64,000 bases of DNA. Origin: Paratinospora sagittata. Lineage: Eukaryota; Streptophyta; Magnoliopsida; Ranunculales; Menispermaceae. A model generated the notes under the pieces. The model was not told the origin of the DNA, did not search any database, and saw only the letters and a program-made list of their open reading frames with translations. Made by a program: the position numbers and the translations under genes. Shown here in pieces: positions 11,842 through 22,997 of the stretch. The stretch is taken from assembly GCA_035771175.1 (NCBI GenBank), contig CM069596.1, positions 12,047,001-12,111,000 of the forward strand. The letters run 5' to 3'. Positions within the stretch are counted from its first letter, which is position 1. Every line of letters begins with the position of its first letter.

Positions 11842-11855
11842 TTGGTATCAGAGCC
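11842..11855 (+). other. Primer binding site (initiator Met tRNA type)
   Basis: TTGGTATCAGAGCC begins 3 bases after the 5' LTR end. It contains TGGTATCAGAGC, the standard plant primer site complementary to the 3' end of initiator methionine tRNA, where minus-strand synthesis would start. Confidence 0.9.
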
Positions 11856-14800
11856 TATTTTAGGATTAAAAGCCTAAAAGATTAAAAGTTTTAGGATATT
11901 ATGATTGTTTGTATGGGTATACATATGGGTAGTACTATTATGTTGAGCCTAATCCAATATGTTATCTTGACTGAGAATCACCTGTGTCAGTGAATTCCAG
12001 ATGTGGAAAAGACCAGTCAAGATTAACAATGGAACTTGCTGATCAAGAAAGGATCAGAGGGCTGAAAGAAAAAGAACTGGATGTAATCCAGTGATAATAA
12101 ACTATATAACTGATATATGGCTAGTAACTACCCAATAACAACGAAATGCACAGTTTATGAGCTTGTGGCAAAGTTATAATGTGAGAAAGACAGAGGCTTG
12201 AATCATTGATAGCTCCAGATGTGGGTGCCAATGGTGTGAGTATTCTGTAAAAACATATATAGTTGAGACTGAAGTAAAAATAAAATACATAGAAGGTCTC
12301 AATGATGAGCCAGATGAAATGAAAAGATATGTGAAAGTTATGAAAAACTTTCAGGAGAAGAGACTCTCCAATCTTTACTGGCAATCTGATAGTAGACATA
12401 GTACAACTTTGCTACTATGAGTGGAGACCATCTTGGAGAATGATTAAGTCTCTGAAAATGATAAAGCAAGTTAGCTAAGTTTAAGCTAACTGATGATAAG
12501 AGATGACAGAAAATTGGGTTAAGGACTCCGGAGATGATTAAGGCATGAGATTAATTACAGAAGCTATTTTATGATGGCTTCTATCATCATGCTGATATTG
12601 ATTTAAGGCATGAAAAAGTTTATCTTGTTAAAATGTAGTGACATGCCTAACCAGAACTACAAACATGACTTCAACAGACTGGTATAGTTTCTTTTTGGGA
12701 ATGCTCACTATGGATAGTGTGATAATGATAAGGAGGATCTAGAATAAATTTTGGGATCCTCTACGACAGGTTTGCTAATTGTGGGGTTACAAATATATAC
12801 GCAAGTTGTGAGACAGCCTATAAATTTTGGGTCAGCCAAAACTGTGGTGAAATTGTTAACCCTAGCAATATTAGTGATACAACTTGTACCGCCATTTGAA
12901 GCCGAGTCATCAACACCAGTGTTAGGTACAAGGCGAAATAAGTAATGTACGGAAATGTTGGGGCAAAAATATGAAATTGAAGATAAGTGAAACATTGAGT
13001 AAGGTTGAGATTTTGACAGTATTGGGTCAGGTACTAACCCAATACAAATGGGAAAAAGAAAAGTGATGTTAACGAATTATGAAAACCAGAATTGGTTTCC
13101 ATTGCCTGAGCAGGAGTCACAAACTGCGTACATTGTATCTCGACCTATGATTGTCGATTATCAATCTGAAAAAAAAAAAAAAAAAACATGGGATGTGTTA
13201 ATCTCCAGGTAGTCGATATGGAATGGCCCAATATGTTTTATCAATGTGACTCCACCAGATTTTAGAGAATAAATGAAAGTAAATACAAGACCAGATCCAA
13301 AGATTAGTACGACGTTGATTACATGTATGATCAACTTTTGTTATTGTGTATATTCTGATATATTGTTGGATCTACCTGGTCCTTTATCTCTGGTGATATG
13401 GTAGGCAGATTGTATTATCTTCTGTTATAATAATGCATCATTGATTGTGAGTATGCCTACAGGAGAAAGAATCTACCTTGAGGGTTATCAAGTAATTATG
13501 GACTTTAGAATATGAAATTTTTGGAATTGGATGCTTTGTTGGATGTGATTGGCTGGTCACCGCTCATGCCAGGTGGAGCGTCTCTCCGAAAAGAAGTATA
13601 TTATGAATAAGTAGAAAATTCTCATTTTGAATCTCGAGGAATTTCTACCCTCAAAATCTTCTATCTAAGATAAGCTAGTTATTGACGACGACATGGAGAA
13701 TATGGCTAGTACAAAGCCATTTAGAGTATGTAATAAGGCATGCAGTTGATTAAAATTCCTGTGGTGAGCTGGTATATTGGAGTATTCTCTGATGAATTAT
13801 TAAAATTGCCACCTGGACAGGAGATTGATAGCATAGAACACTGATGCCAGTCTAATATGCATCTTCATTCCTTCATATAAAGAGTACCTGAGGAATTGTG
13901 AGGATTGAAGGTAAGTACATGTGTTAATAAAAAAAAAAAAAGATTGATTATCTTTGATATGCCACCTTGGAAAGCATTTGTAATAATATGGAAAGAAGGT
14001 ATAGTGAAATATGTTTAAGTATGAATTACTGTTAACTGGGCATGATAACAAGAAAGAATGAATACCTTTACCAGGGATAGATGGTCGAATTCAATTAACT
14101 AAATGAAGCCAAATTTTTTTTAAGATCATTTTCAGCTCTAAGCACCATCAGTTAAGAATTCGAGAAAAGGATGTAATGCAGACTGTTGTAAGACAAGATA
14201 TGGATAATATGAAATGTTGGTAACCTTAATTAATGTGTCAATCACGTTATAGGATTGATGCAGTGGGTATATGAACCATATCTTGAATACATAGTCTTCG
14301 ATGATGATATATGAAATTGTCCCAAGAAAAATGAGAGGAGCATGAATAGCACCTCGGCATGTCTTGTAGTCACTGAGAGAGCACCGATTGAGTGTCAAGC
14401 TCGGTGAATATGAGTTTTGACTATAATTAAGATGAGAAATTTTTGATCACGTGACTAGTTTAAATAGTATCTTCAAGGATGCTGGGAAGGTCAAAGTGAT
14501 CATAGAACTATTAAAACTGATTTAAATGATGGAAATCAGACGTTCTATGGTATTATTTGTATGTTATAGAAAGTGCGTGGAAAGATTCTTGAAGCTATCT
14601 GTTCCACTCACAAAACTAAATCGGATGAATGCTATATAATGTATGGACCGTTGTGCATGGGGAAGCTTTCACAGTATTAAATGGTATTACGCTTTCCAGA
14701 ACCTGGAAGTAATTGTGATTGATGAACATCACGTCCAGATCTAGGTTGTGCATTGATACAAAAGGATATGTTAATTACTTGTGTCTCCAGATATTTGGTT

Positions 14801-14958
14801 GTGCACGAGAAGGACTATCCTGAGAGTGAAGAGAAATTTATTGGTAGTAATTTGGAAATGATGAGAGTATTGTCTCTATAATAAAAAGGTCACACTATTT
14901 TCAGATTTAAAGAGTCTGAAGTAATTATTTGAACAGAAAAAAAGAATTGAATATGAGG
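11856..14958 (+). pseudogene. Eroded gag-pol of outer element, 5' part
   Basis: No long reading frame remains. Alignment by eye to the inner element's pol shows matching patches. MPTGERIYLEG...MDFRI with FWNWM follows the protease region (about 13450-13545), and VVHEKDYPESE (about 14795-14830) lies in RNase H. A short FEQK-type remnant then runs into the insertion site at 14958. Gag and reverse transcriptase should lie between 11900 and 14750 but are unreadable, with many stops and frame changes. The patches are in the correct order, which supports one decayed Gag-Pol rather than unrelated DNA. Confidence 0.65.
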
Positions 14959-15388
14959 TAATATGTGACGCCCCGAAAATTATTTCATCTAGCCCATAAC
15001 CCAATTGCACTTTGCCCAAACTCTATGCGTTGCCTTGATATGTTTGGTGTTTGTTTGATGGTTGTTTAATGTTTGTATAGTTGATGCTTGATAATGTATA
15101 TAAATATGTGTAACATAAATTGTATATGGGTCATGTTAAATTAAATTATAATGCATATGTTATTATTTATGCATGGGCCCATTAAACCATGAATTGATAT
15201 GGGTTAGGATTGATTGAATAAAAAGATAAATGAAAATGAAAATTTGGTGTATTAAATGGATTGAACATTTAAAATACATGGAAGCATGAGATTGGTTAAA
15301 GTACATGTGGTTGGTATGGGTAGTATGAGACCAACACATGTGAAGGTTGGTGCATGAAAGTGGACAAGTGTCCCATGCCCACTTCTCT

Positions 15389-15580
15389 AATCCAAGAATG
15401 TGCTAGAAAGTGAGGTGAGTGGAGGAGAGAATCCAAGAATGTGCTAGAAAGTGAGGTGAGTGGAGGAGAGAATCCAAGAATGTGTTAGAAAGTGAGGTGA
15501 GTGGAGGAGAGAATCCAAGAATGTGCTAGAAAGTGAGGTGAGTGGAGGAGGGAATCAAGGAAGTGCTAGAAAGAGGTGAG
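15389..15580. repeat. 41 bp tandem repeat in LTR
   Basis: The word TCCAAGAATGTG recurs at 15391, 15432, 15473 and 15514 with an exact 41 bp period, followed by one degenerate unit. The 3' LTR has three full units (23425, 23466, 23507) plus the degenerate one. This one-unit difference explains most of the 45 bp length difference between the LTRs. Confidence 0.9.
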
Positions 15581-17469
15581 TGGAGAGAAAGGAAAACAAG
15601 AAGAGAAAGAAAAGAAGAGAAAGGAAAGAAGAAGAGAAAGAAGGAGGGAGTTGCAGGAGGAAGATCTCTGCGACATTTTCATCAAAGAGCTGGATCTTTG
15701 GGATATATGGTCAGATTGAGCTCAAAATTTGTCAGCAAGTTCGTAGGTTATGGTTATTCATTCTGATCGGTGGAGATCTTGATCAGAGATTTCGTCTAAG
15801 AGATCTAACCTCTCAAACAAAGCTGGTCGGAAAGTCTGGATTTCTCGCGCCGTTTTTCTCAAACTTCTAGATCTCCTTAATCTACCATTGGATGGATATA
15901 AAATTTGGATATGTCGTGTACAACAGATAGTTCTGCATTCAGAATGGTGGAGATCTTGATTTAGGGTTTCTTGTGAGAGATCTAACCTCTGAAACAAAGC
16001 TGGACGGAGATTCTGGATTTCTCGTGGTGTTTCGCTCAAACTTGTAGATCTCCTAAATCTACCGTTGGATGGATATGAAATTTGGGTATGTAGTTTATAA
16101 CTATTTCTGTATTCTGAACGGTGGAGATGTGTATTCGTTGAGTATTTTGTGTGATATAGTCATCTGAGTTTGAGTATTTGCAGCATGAAAAGAGAAATTG
16201 TCTGATTAGAGACTTGTTCATCAAATATACTTATCTTTTCGGTCCACCGTTGGATTGGGCTGATATTTGGGCAGAAGGTTTGTATCTTCACATACTTCAA
16301 TTAGCACGGTTGATTTTGTGATTACATATTTCTGTTGGTATATTGATACATCTGAACAGAATAGTAAATGAAGAATTGGTAGGGTTGCTTGTATTAGACC
16401 TAAATTTAGAATATGAACTTAAACCTTTCCAAATAGCTTGCATGTCAACTATGTTGACCTAGTTGCCATTGTTGATGAACCCATGATGCAAAATCAGTGA
16501 TATACATGGCTGAACATGGTGACCTAGTGTAAATCGACAATATGGCCTAAGTATGGAAAATTTCATATTTTAGGGCTTTTGATGCTTTTGGCCTAGAATC
16601 ATTGAATTGATGCAACTTATGTTTAATTAAGCATGATTAGAGTTGATTATGCTACTGATTTGGTGGTTGTGACCATATCATGGGTTAGGCCTACTTGTGA
16701 TCAAGTGACCAAATTTGGGCATGTTTATGCCTAAGGAATTGAAAATCAGTATTTTTGATTAATAGAATGGTTTATGTATGAGAACTATGCATTAGAGGCC
16801 TAAGTCATGTGATTTGAGTTGAATGATGGGATTAGATGGGATTTAGGCCTATTGTTTATATGTGGGCTGATTTAGGGTTGATGTGTAATGTCTATGTGAT
16901 TGAGCATAGAAATTGATGTATGGTAGGATATTGATGTATGTTTCAGGATCTTGATTGGGTTGATTCGGTTTGGTGGTCGTGTGTGGTTAAATACTCTCGC
17001 GAGGCTTGGTTGTGAGTAGACTTCATTTATGATTACATCTTTTATGTCATCATATCACTTATATATATTGTATGTTGAAAGCATGAATGTGTTCTAATGT
17101 TTTGAATGATGCATTGATTTGAGAAAACCTTATGACTTTGGTTGGGCCCATCTATCTGGCTAATAGGGGGACTTAACCTTGTCATAGGAGGGTTTTAGGA
17201 AAGGAAATGATTGGGGTCAACGGCACGGTGAAATAGACGTGTACTAGTAACCTAAATAAACATGATTGGGGTCAACGGTACGGTGAAATAGACGTGCACT
17301 AGTAACCCAATGCGTGTGGAATGTGGATCCAAGTTGATAAGCTTTTACTTGCATCGAATTTATTATAAATGCTTGATATCTATATGTTATGAGCTTTTAA
17401 TCATGCTACACATTGGCATGCATACATGATATTTATTGATGAGTATTGATAGCATATTTGAATTCTATT

Positions 17470-17511
17470 CACTGGGCACCGTTGGCTAACCCTCATTTTC
17501 CTCTTTCAGGT
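17470..17511 (+). promoter_or_regulatory. Conserved LTR module ending in splice-acceptor-like CAG/GT (type copy)
   Basis: The sequence runs CACTGGGC, spacer, GGCTAACCC, a pyrimidine-rich tract, then TTTCAGGT. Equivalent modules occur at 1667-1712, 11344-11389, 25459-25500, 28813-28858 and 31728-31772. On the minus strand they occur at 2760-2801, 34825-34865, 37992-38033, 58027-58072 and 63409-63449. The general form is YACTGRGC...GCTCACCC...(Y)n...CAGGT. All eleven chromovirus-type LTR copies in the window have one, about 390-555 bp before the LTR 3' end. It could be a splice acceptor, part of a 3'-processing signal or a protein-binding site. This sequence alone does not decide between them. 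Confidence 0.7.
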
Positions 17512-18030
17512 CCTTCTGTCCCGAATAAGGGCAAAGGAGTAGTTATATCTTGAGGGCCTTGCCTGCGAGAGAATCCAAAGCCTCGATGTGAGTTGTGAGG
17601 CATTTTGATTGAACTGTGTTTTAAATTATGAAGTATTATATTTTGGATTATGTAATTATAACACTTACCACATTGTAGTATGGGTGAGTTGGGACTTGTT
17701 AGATAAACCATGTGGGCATATGACGGTTTTTATTTGTACCCACAATTTTGGACTTTATGTGTATGTCAATTTTAATGGACTGTAGGGATTATGATTTTAT
17801 TTATGGTTCATTTTTATGGATTATCTCTTGTCTTTGATGATTAATACGGTGGGTAGTTTTGTTTAGTACCTTTTGATATTATGTCGTTGTTTGAAATAAG
17901 GCTCGTAGGGTCTCAACCACCTCATGGGAGTTGAGGAGTGGTCGGAGATGCCTACGCCGGGCGTCTCGCCCCGGCATTCCGCATGCCATTCCCTGCGGGG
18001 TTGGTGGTCCGGGGCGCGGGGTCGCCAAAG

Positions 18031-18044
18031 TTGGTATCAGAGCC
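18031..18044 (+). other. Primer binding site (initiator Met tRNA type)
   Basis: TTGGTATCAGAGCC lies just after the 5' LTR end at 18029. It contains the TGGTATCAGAGC core complementary to plant initiator methionine tRNA. Confidence 0.93.
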
Positions 18045-18263
18045 TGATTTTACTAGGTTTGGTCTATGTATTGGACTTAGATGACTTTGATCTAGGAATT
18101 GGGTGAGAGATTTAGGTGATTAAGAAGCTTAAAGGAACTAACTTAAAAGCCTTACTATCATATTTTCTGTGTGTATTATATGATATGGGTAGTTATGAGG
18201 CTTTGTTAATGTTTTAAATTCCTTAATGTGTGATGGTTGCTCGTATTTCTACTTCTCAGTGTC

Positions 18264-19540
18264 ATGAGGAGGAGCGAGAGATTGGGACAGCCACACATAG
18301 GGCCATCCGATGATGACCGGGTGGGGAGGATGGAGGAGATCATTCAGGCACAGGGCCGCTTGATGGCAGCCCAGACTTCACAGTTACAGGCGTTAGTGCA
18401 GCAGGTTGAGGCTATTGCTCGACAGTCACCTCAAACAATACCTCAGGAGGCGGGCACTAGTAGGGCCGAGGTTAGTGGAGCTGCAGGGGCAGCAGGACCT
18501 CAAATGGCTGTACCTCAGCCTATGCCTACACCTGCTCCTATTGTTGTGGAGAACTCCACTGATCGGCGGATCAGACTGTTAGAGAAGTTCATGAAGCTAA
18601 AGCCTAAGGAATTCACTGGTGGGGTTGACTTGAAGAAGGCCGAAGATTGGCTGAAAAATGTCGAGAAGATCAGTCGCTCCTTAGAGCTTGATGAGGAGTC
18701 TCAGGTCCTATGTGCTGCTCACACACTGGAGAGTGATGCAGAAGACTGGTGGCTTTCAGTGTTGGATACACAGGGGACAGTGAAGAGTTGGGACACCTTC
18801 AAACGGTTGTTCTTACAGGCTTACGTTCCAGAGACTGAGAGACAGGCTAAACAACTCGAGTTTTTGAATCTCGCACAGGGCACCATGTCAGTCAGGGAGT
18901 ACGAGCTCAGATTTAGGCAGCTCGCAGTTTATGCCCCTGGGTTAGTTCAGACGCCGAGTGACAAGATTATGAGGTTTTCTTTGAACCTAAGGTCTGCGAT
19001 CCGACAGGCCTTGTCTGTGACGAAGATGACTGATTTTACCACAGTGGTCTAGAGGGCCAAACAGTACGAGTTGGCTGAGCGGGTTGATGGTATGTCTACA
19101 CGGGCAGCTCCAAGTGAACAGACTTCACAAGCAGAGTCTGGGGGACAGTTCCAGACTCCTTGGAAGAAGGGAAGATGGGAAAGGAAGAGAAAGTTTTATG
19201 GAAGAACACAGTCTGATGGTGCTCAGAGTAAGGCATCCCAGGTTCAGACTGGTATAATGGCCTCACCAGTGATTTCCTCTCCTGTCCCGATTCCTATTCA
19301 GGCACCGAGTGCACCGAGACCCCCATTCCCACAGACTGCTGGCCGAGGCAGAGGAAGAGGCCGAGGAAGTTATGTGACGACATCTCAGACTGGGTCATTT
19401 GCGCCCAGGGCTCCATTCTTATGTTTTCATTGTGGGCAGGCTGGGCATAGGAAGCTCGAGTGTCCGAATTTTCAGAGAGCTCAGGGATTTGTGCAGCAGT
19501 CCAGTGCCAGAGAGACAGCGAAGGCAGCTACTGAGCCAGA
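18264..19540 (+). pseudogene. gag part of inner Ty3/gypsy polyprotein
   Basis: Start ATG at 18264 gives MRRSERLGQP. Next come a Gln-rich coiled-coil-like region (residues 25-60), a Pro/Ala linker, and the retrotransposon gag core with KEFTGGVD, AEDWLKN, AEDWWLSV and LNLAQGTMSV (residues about 115-230). A Gly/Arg-rich stretch (RGRGRGRG) leads to a CCHC zinc knuckle CFHCGQAGHRKLEC (19422-19463). The product would form the virus-like particle and bind element RNA. An in-frame TAG at 19050-19052 interrupts it. The frame also shifts by one base relative to pol near 19541-19558. The start was chosen because it opens the conserved frame; an upstream ATG at 18233 runs out of frame. Confidence 0.9.
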
Positions 19541-22500
19541 CCCGCGGCATCCAGGACTTTGGTGGAAGGTACTCTTATTATTTGTGGTACTTCCATGCAT
19601 GTATTATTTGATGCTGGTTCTACATTATCATTCATATCTGGACGTATGGTAGATAGTTTGCATTTGACTCCCATTAGGGCTAGTACATGGTTAGTGGTGA
19701 GTACTGTAGCTGGGGAAAGGATCTACCCGAACATGATTTGTAGCCAGTGTGTGGTTCAGATTGGTGATGTTGAGATGCCTATTGATTTTCGAGTCCTAGA
19801 GTTTTTAGAGTTTGATGCAATTCTAGGAATGGATTGGCTTGCGGCTTATCATGCAGTTGTCGACTGTTTTGCGAAGATAATCATTTTTCAGATCCCCGGA
19901 CACCCAGTGTTTACACTACAGGGTAGAGCTTCAGACCAGACAGTCACAAGGGGTAGATTTGTGACTGATGGAGATAGGGAGATTTTGGCTGGGTTAGTGC
20001 CTGATGAAGAAGAGACTAGTGAGGTGATACTTGAGGATATTGCCATTTTTATGGACTTTACAGATGTGTTCCCTGCGGATCTTCCAGGATTACCACCGAA
20101 GCGAGAGATTGATTTCATTATTGAACTAGTCCCTGGCACGAAGCCTATCTCCATGGCACCATATAGAATGGCGCCAGCCGAGTTGAGAGAGTTGCAGAAA
20201 CAGCTCGAGGAGTTATTGGCTAAGGGCTTTATTTGCCCGAGCGTGTCACCCTGGGGAGCTCCAGTTCTTTTTGTGAAAAAGAAAGATGGGAGCTTGCGGT
20301 TGTGCATCGACTATCGCCAATTGAACAGGGTGACCATCAAGAACAAATATCCTCTCCCAAGGATTGATGACTTGTTTGATCAATTGAGGGGAGCGAGGTA
20401 TTTTTCAAAGATTGATTTGCGCTCCGGGTATCATCAGCTGAGGATCAGGAAGGAGGATGTGCCTAAGACAGCATTCAGAACCCGCTATGGACATTATGAG
20501 TTCCTTGTGATGCCATTTGGTGTGACTAATGCACCGGTGATGTTCATGGACCTGATGCAGAGGGTCTTTAGGCAGTATCTGGATAAGTTTGTCATTGTCT
20601 TCATTGATGACATATTGGTGTATTCCAAGACTCAGGCTGAGCATGAAGAACACCTTAGAGTGACCTTGCAAACTCTGAGAGAGCATAGGCTATATGCAAA
20701 GCTGAGCAAGTGCGAGTTTTGGATCACCGAAGTGAAGTTCTTAGGTCATGTGGTGAGTTCTGAGGGGATTTCAGTTGATCCGTCTAAAGTTGAAGCCATT
20801 ATCAGTTGGCCTAGGCCTACCACAGTGACCGAGATCAGAAGCTTTCTTGGGTTAGCTGGTTACTATAGGAGATTCGTTTAGGGATTCTCCAAGATAGCTA
20901 CGCCTATGACTAGGCTAACCCAGAAAGATGTGTCCTTTGTATGGACCGAGGAGTGTGAGAATGCCTTTTTAGAGCTGAAGAAAAGATTGACATCTACGCC
21001 AGTGTTGATTTTGCCAGAGCCTGATCAGGAGTTGGTTATCTATACTGATGCCTCTCGTATTGGCTTGGGTTGCGTGTTGATGCAGAAGGATAGGGTCATT
21101 GCTTATGCATCGAGGCAGCTGAAGGTGCATCAAAAAAACTACCCTGTTCATGACTTAGAACTGGCCGCAGTGGTTTTTGCTTTAAAGATTTGGAGGCATT
21201 ATCTCTATGGTGAGAGATTCACTTTGTATTCTGACCATAAGAGCCTCAAGTGCTTGTTCTCTCAGAAGGAATTGAACATGAGGCAGAGAAGGTGGTTAGA
21301 GCTCCTCAAAGACTATGATTTTACATTGGAATACCACCCAGGTAAAGCCAATGTAGTGGCTGATGCGTTGAGCAGGAAGCGGGTAGAGACAGTTATGGTA
21401 GCACGCCAGATGTCTCATGAGTGGAGACTACTTGAGGCGGCTACGATTATGAGTATATGTGCTACCCCTTCAGATCAGATTGTGATATGTGCTCAAATGA
21501 GAGCTCAGCCTACACAAGTCCAGGAGGTAATTGACCAACAGAGACTTGACGTTGATCATGGGATCTACAAGTCTTGGGCTGAGAGCAGTGATTTTACTGA
21601 TTGGCACTTGTCATCTGATGGTGCCTTGAGATTTAGGGGACGTTTATGGGTTCCCGCAAATCCACGACTCAAACAAAGTGTTCTCCAAGAGGCTCACAGA
21701 TCTCATTATGCTATTCATCCTGGCGGAACCAAGATGTATCATGATATGAAAAGAATGTATTGGTGGCCCGACATGAAGAGAGAGATAGCGCAGTTCATTC
21801 AGAGGTGTGAGATCTGTCAAAGAGTCAAAGCTGAGCATCAGATGCCTGGAGGGCAGATGCAACCGCTTGCCATTCCTGAGTGGAAATGGGAGCACGTCAC
21901 TATGGACTTTGTTGTGGGATTACCCAACACCCCGAGGAGACATAATGCTGTTTGGGTTATTATTGATCGCTTGACCAAGTCTGCTCACTTTCTACCGGTG
22001 AACACTAGGGATTCTATGGACAAGCTGAGCAGACTCTATATGCGGGAGATAGTCAGATTACATGGAGTGCCAGTTTCGATTGTGTCAGATAGGGATCCGA
22101 GGTTTACATCGGTATTCTGGCAGGGGTTGCAGAGGCAGCTCGGCACTAGACTAGATCTCAGTACCGCTTTTCACCCCCAGACGGATGGCCAGTCTGAGAG
22201 GTTGATATCGATTTTAGAGGATATGCTTCGAGCTTGTGTCCTTGAGTCCAGTGGTAACTGGGAGGAGTACATACATCTGTGTGAGTTTGCGTACAACAAC
22301 AGCTATCAGTCCAGTATTGGCATGGCTCCATTTGAGGCATTGTATGGTCGACCCTGTAGATCTCCGATCTGTTGGACAGAGGTAGGGGATGTTGCGGTGA
22401 TGGGACCAGAGTTTGTACAAGAACACACAGAGAAGATTAAGAGGATCAAGCATAATATGAAAGTAGCCCAAGACAGGCAGAAGAGTTACACTGATGCCAA

Positions 22501-22954
22501 GCGGAAGACCGTAGAGTTCGAGGTGGGTGACCAAGTTTTATTGAAGGTCTCACCTCAGAAGGGCCAAACTAGATTTGGGATAAAAGGCAAGCTCGCTCCG
22601 AGATTTATTGGGCCGTTCGAGGTTTTAGAACGAATTGGCCCCGTCGCTTACCGATTAGCCTTGCCACCTCAGTTAGCAGCAGTCCACAATGTCTTTCATG
22701 TGTCAATGTTGAGAGTGTACAAGAGCGATTTTGATCACGTCTTGAACTGGAGGAACATTGAACTGAGGCAGGATGGGACTTATGATGAGGAACCTATTCA
22801 GATACTTGACCGGAAGGTCCAGAGGTTACGTAACCGCGAGATTCCGATGGTTAAGGTGAGATGACAGTTCCATGGCGAGGAGCAGGTTACTTAGGAGCGT
22901 GAGGACTACATGATGGAACACTTTGCTGAGTTCATGGGCTTAGGTATTTCTTAA
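19541..22954 (+). pseudogene. pol part of inner Ty3/gypsy polyprotein
   Basis: Domains in order: aspartic protease with [13 protein letters not shown] (Asp codon at 19610; the usual DSG/DTG reads DAG); reverse transcriptase with FIDDIL at 20600-20617; RNase H with YTDAS near 21041 and DALSRK near 21361; integrase with an HHCC finger (about 21695-21835), catalytic patches MDFVVGLP (from 21903) and VSDRDPRF (from 22084), and a SER triplet (from 22194) as the third acid; then a GPF/PVAYRL segment (about 22610-22660). The C-terminal stretch [16 protein letters not shown] with TWEREED-like spacing matches the chromodomain-like tail of the Tekay/Del clade. In-frame stops are TAG 20879-20881, TGA 22862-22864 and TAG 22892-22894; the last two sit where Trp is expected. 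The reading frame then closes at TAA 22952-22954. The frame change from gag is a single base and looks like decay, because this clade normally has one continuous Gag-Pol. Confidence 0.92.
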
Positions 22955-22960
22955 CCTTAA

Positions 22961-22997
22961 AACTTCGAGGACGAAGTTCATTCTAAGGTGGGTGTGA
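22961..22997 (+). promoter_or_regulatory. Pre-PPT hairpin and polypurine tract, inner element
   Basis: AACTTCG-AGGA-CGAAGTT (22961-22978) is a perfect 7 bp stem with a four-base loop. AAGGTGGG (22985-22992) follows as the polypurine tract, immediately before the 3' LTR start at 22998. Plus-strand DNA synthesis would prime from the tract. The outer element has the same hairpin with one compensated base pair (27179-27196). Confidence 0.8.

Larger units (their letters stand above)
14964..18029 (+). repeat. 5' LTR of inner Ty3/gypsy element
   Basis: The LTR is 3,066 bp. From 16306 to the end it differs from the 3' LTR at only one position that I can see (A at 17541, G in the 3' copy), whereas the first 1,340 bp differ at about thirty positions plus indels. 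It contains a 41 bp tandem array (15389-15580), a 55 bp direct duplication (units starting 17207 and 17262) and the CACTGGGC...CAGGT module (17470-17511). Confidence 0.95.

Noticed and set aside
18264..22954. Programmed ribosomal frameshift between gag and pol of the inner element
   Set aside because: The one-base shift near 19541-19558 has no slippery site or following stem that I can see, and this clade normally has a single Gag-Pol frame. Nearby in-frame stops point to decay.
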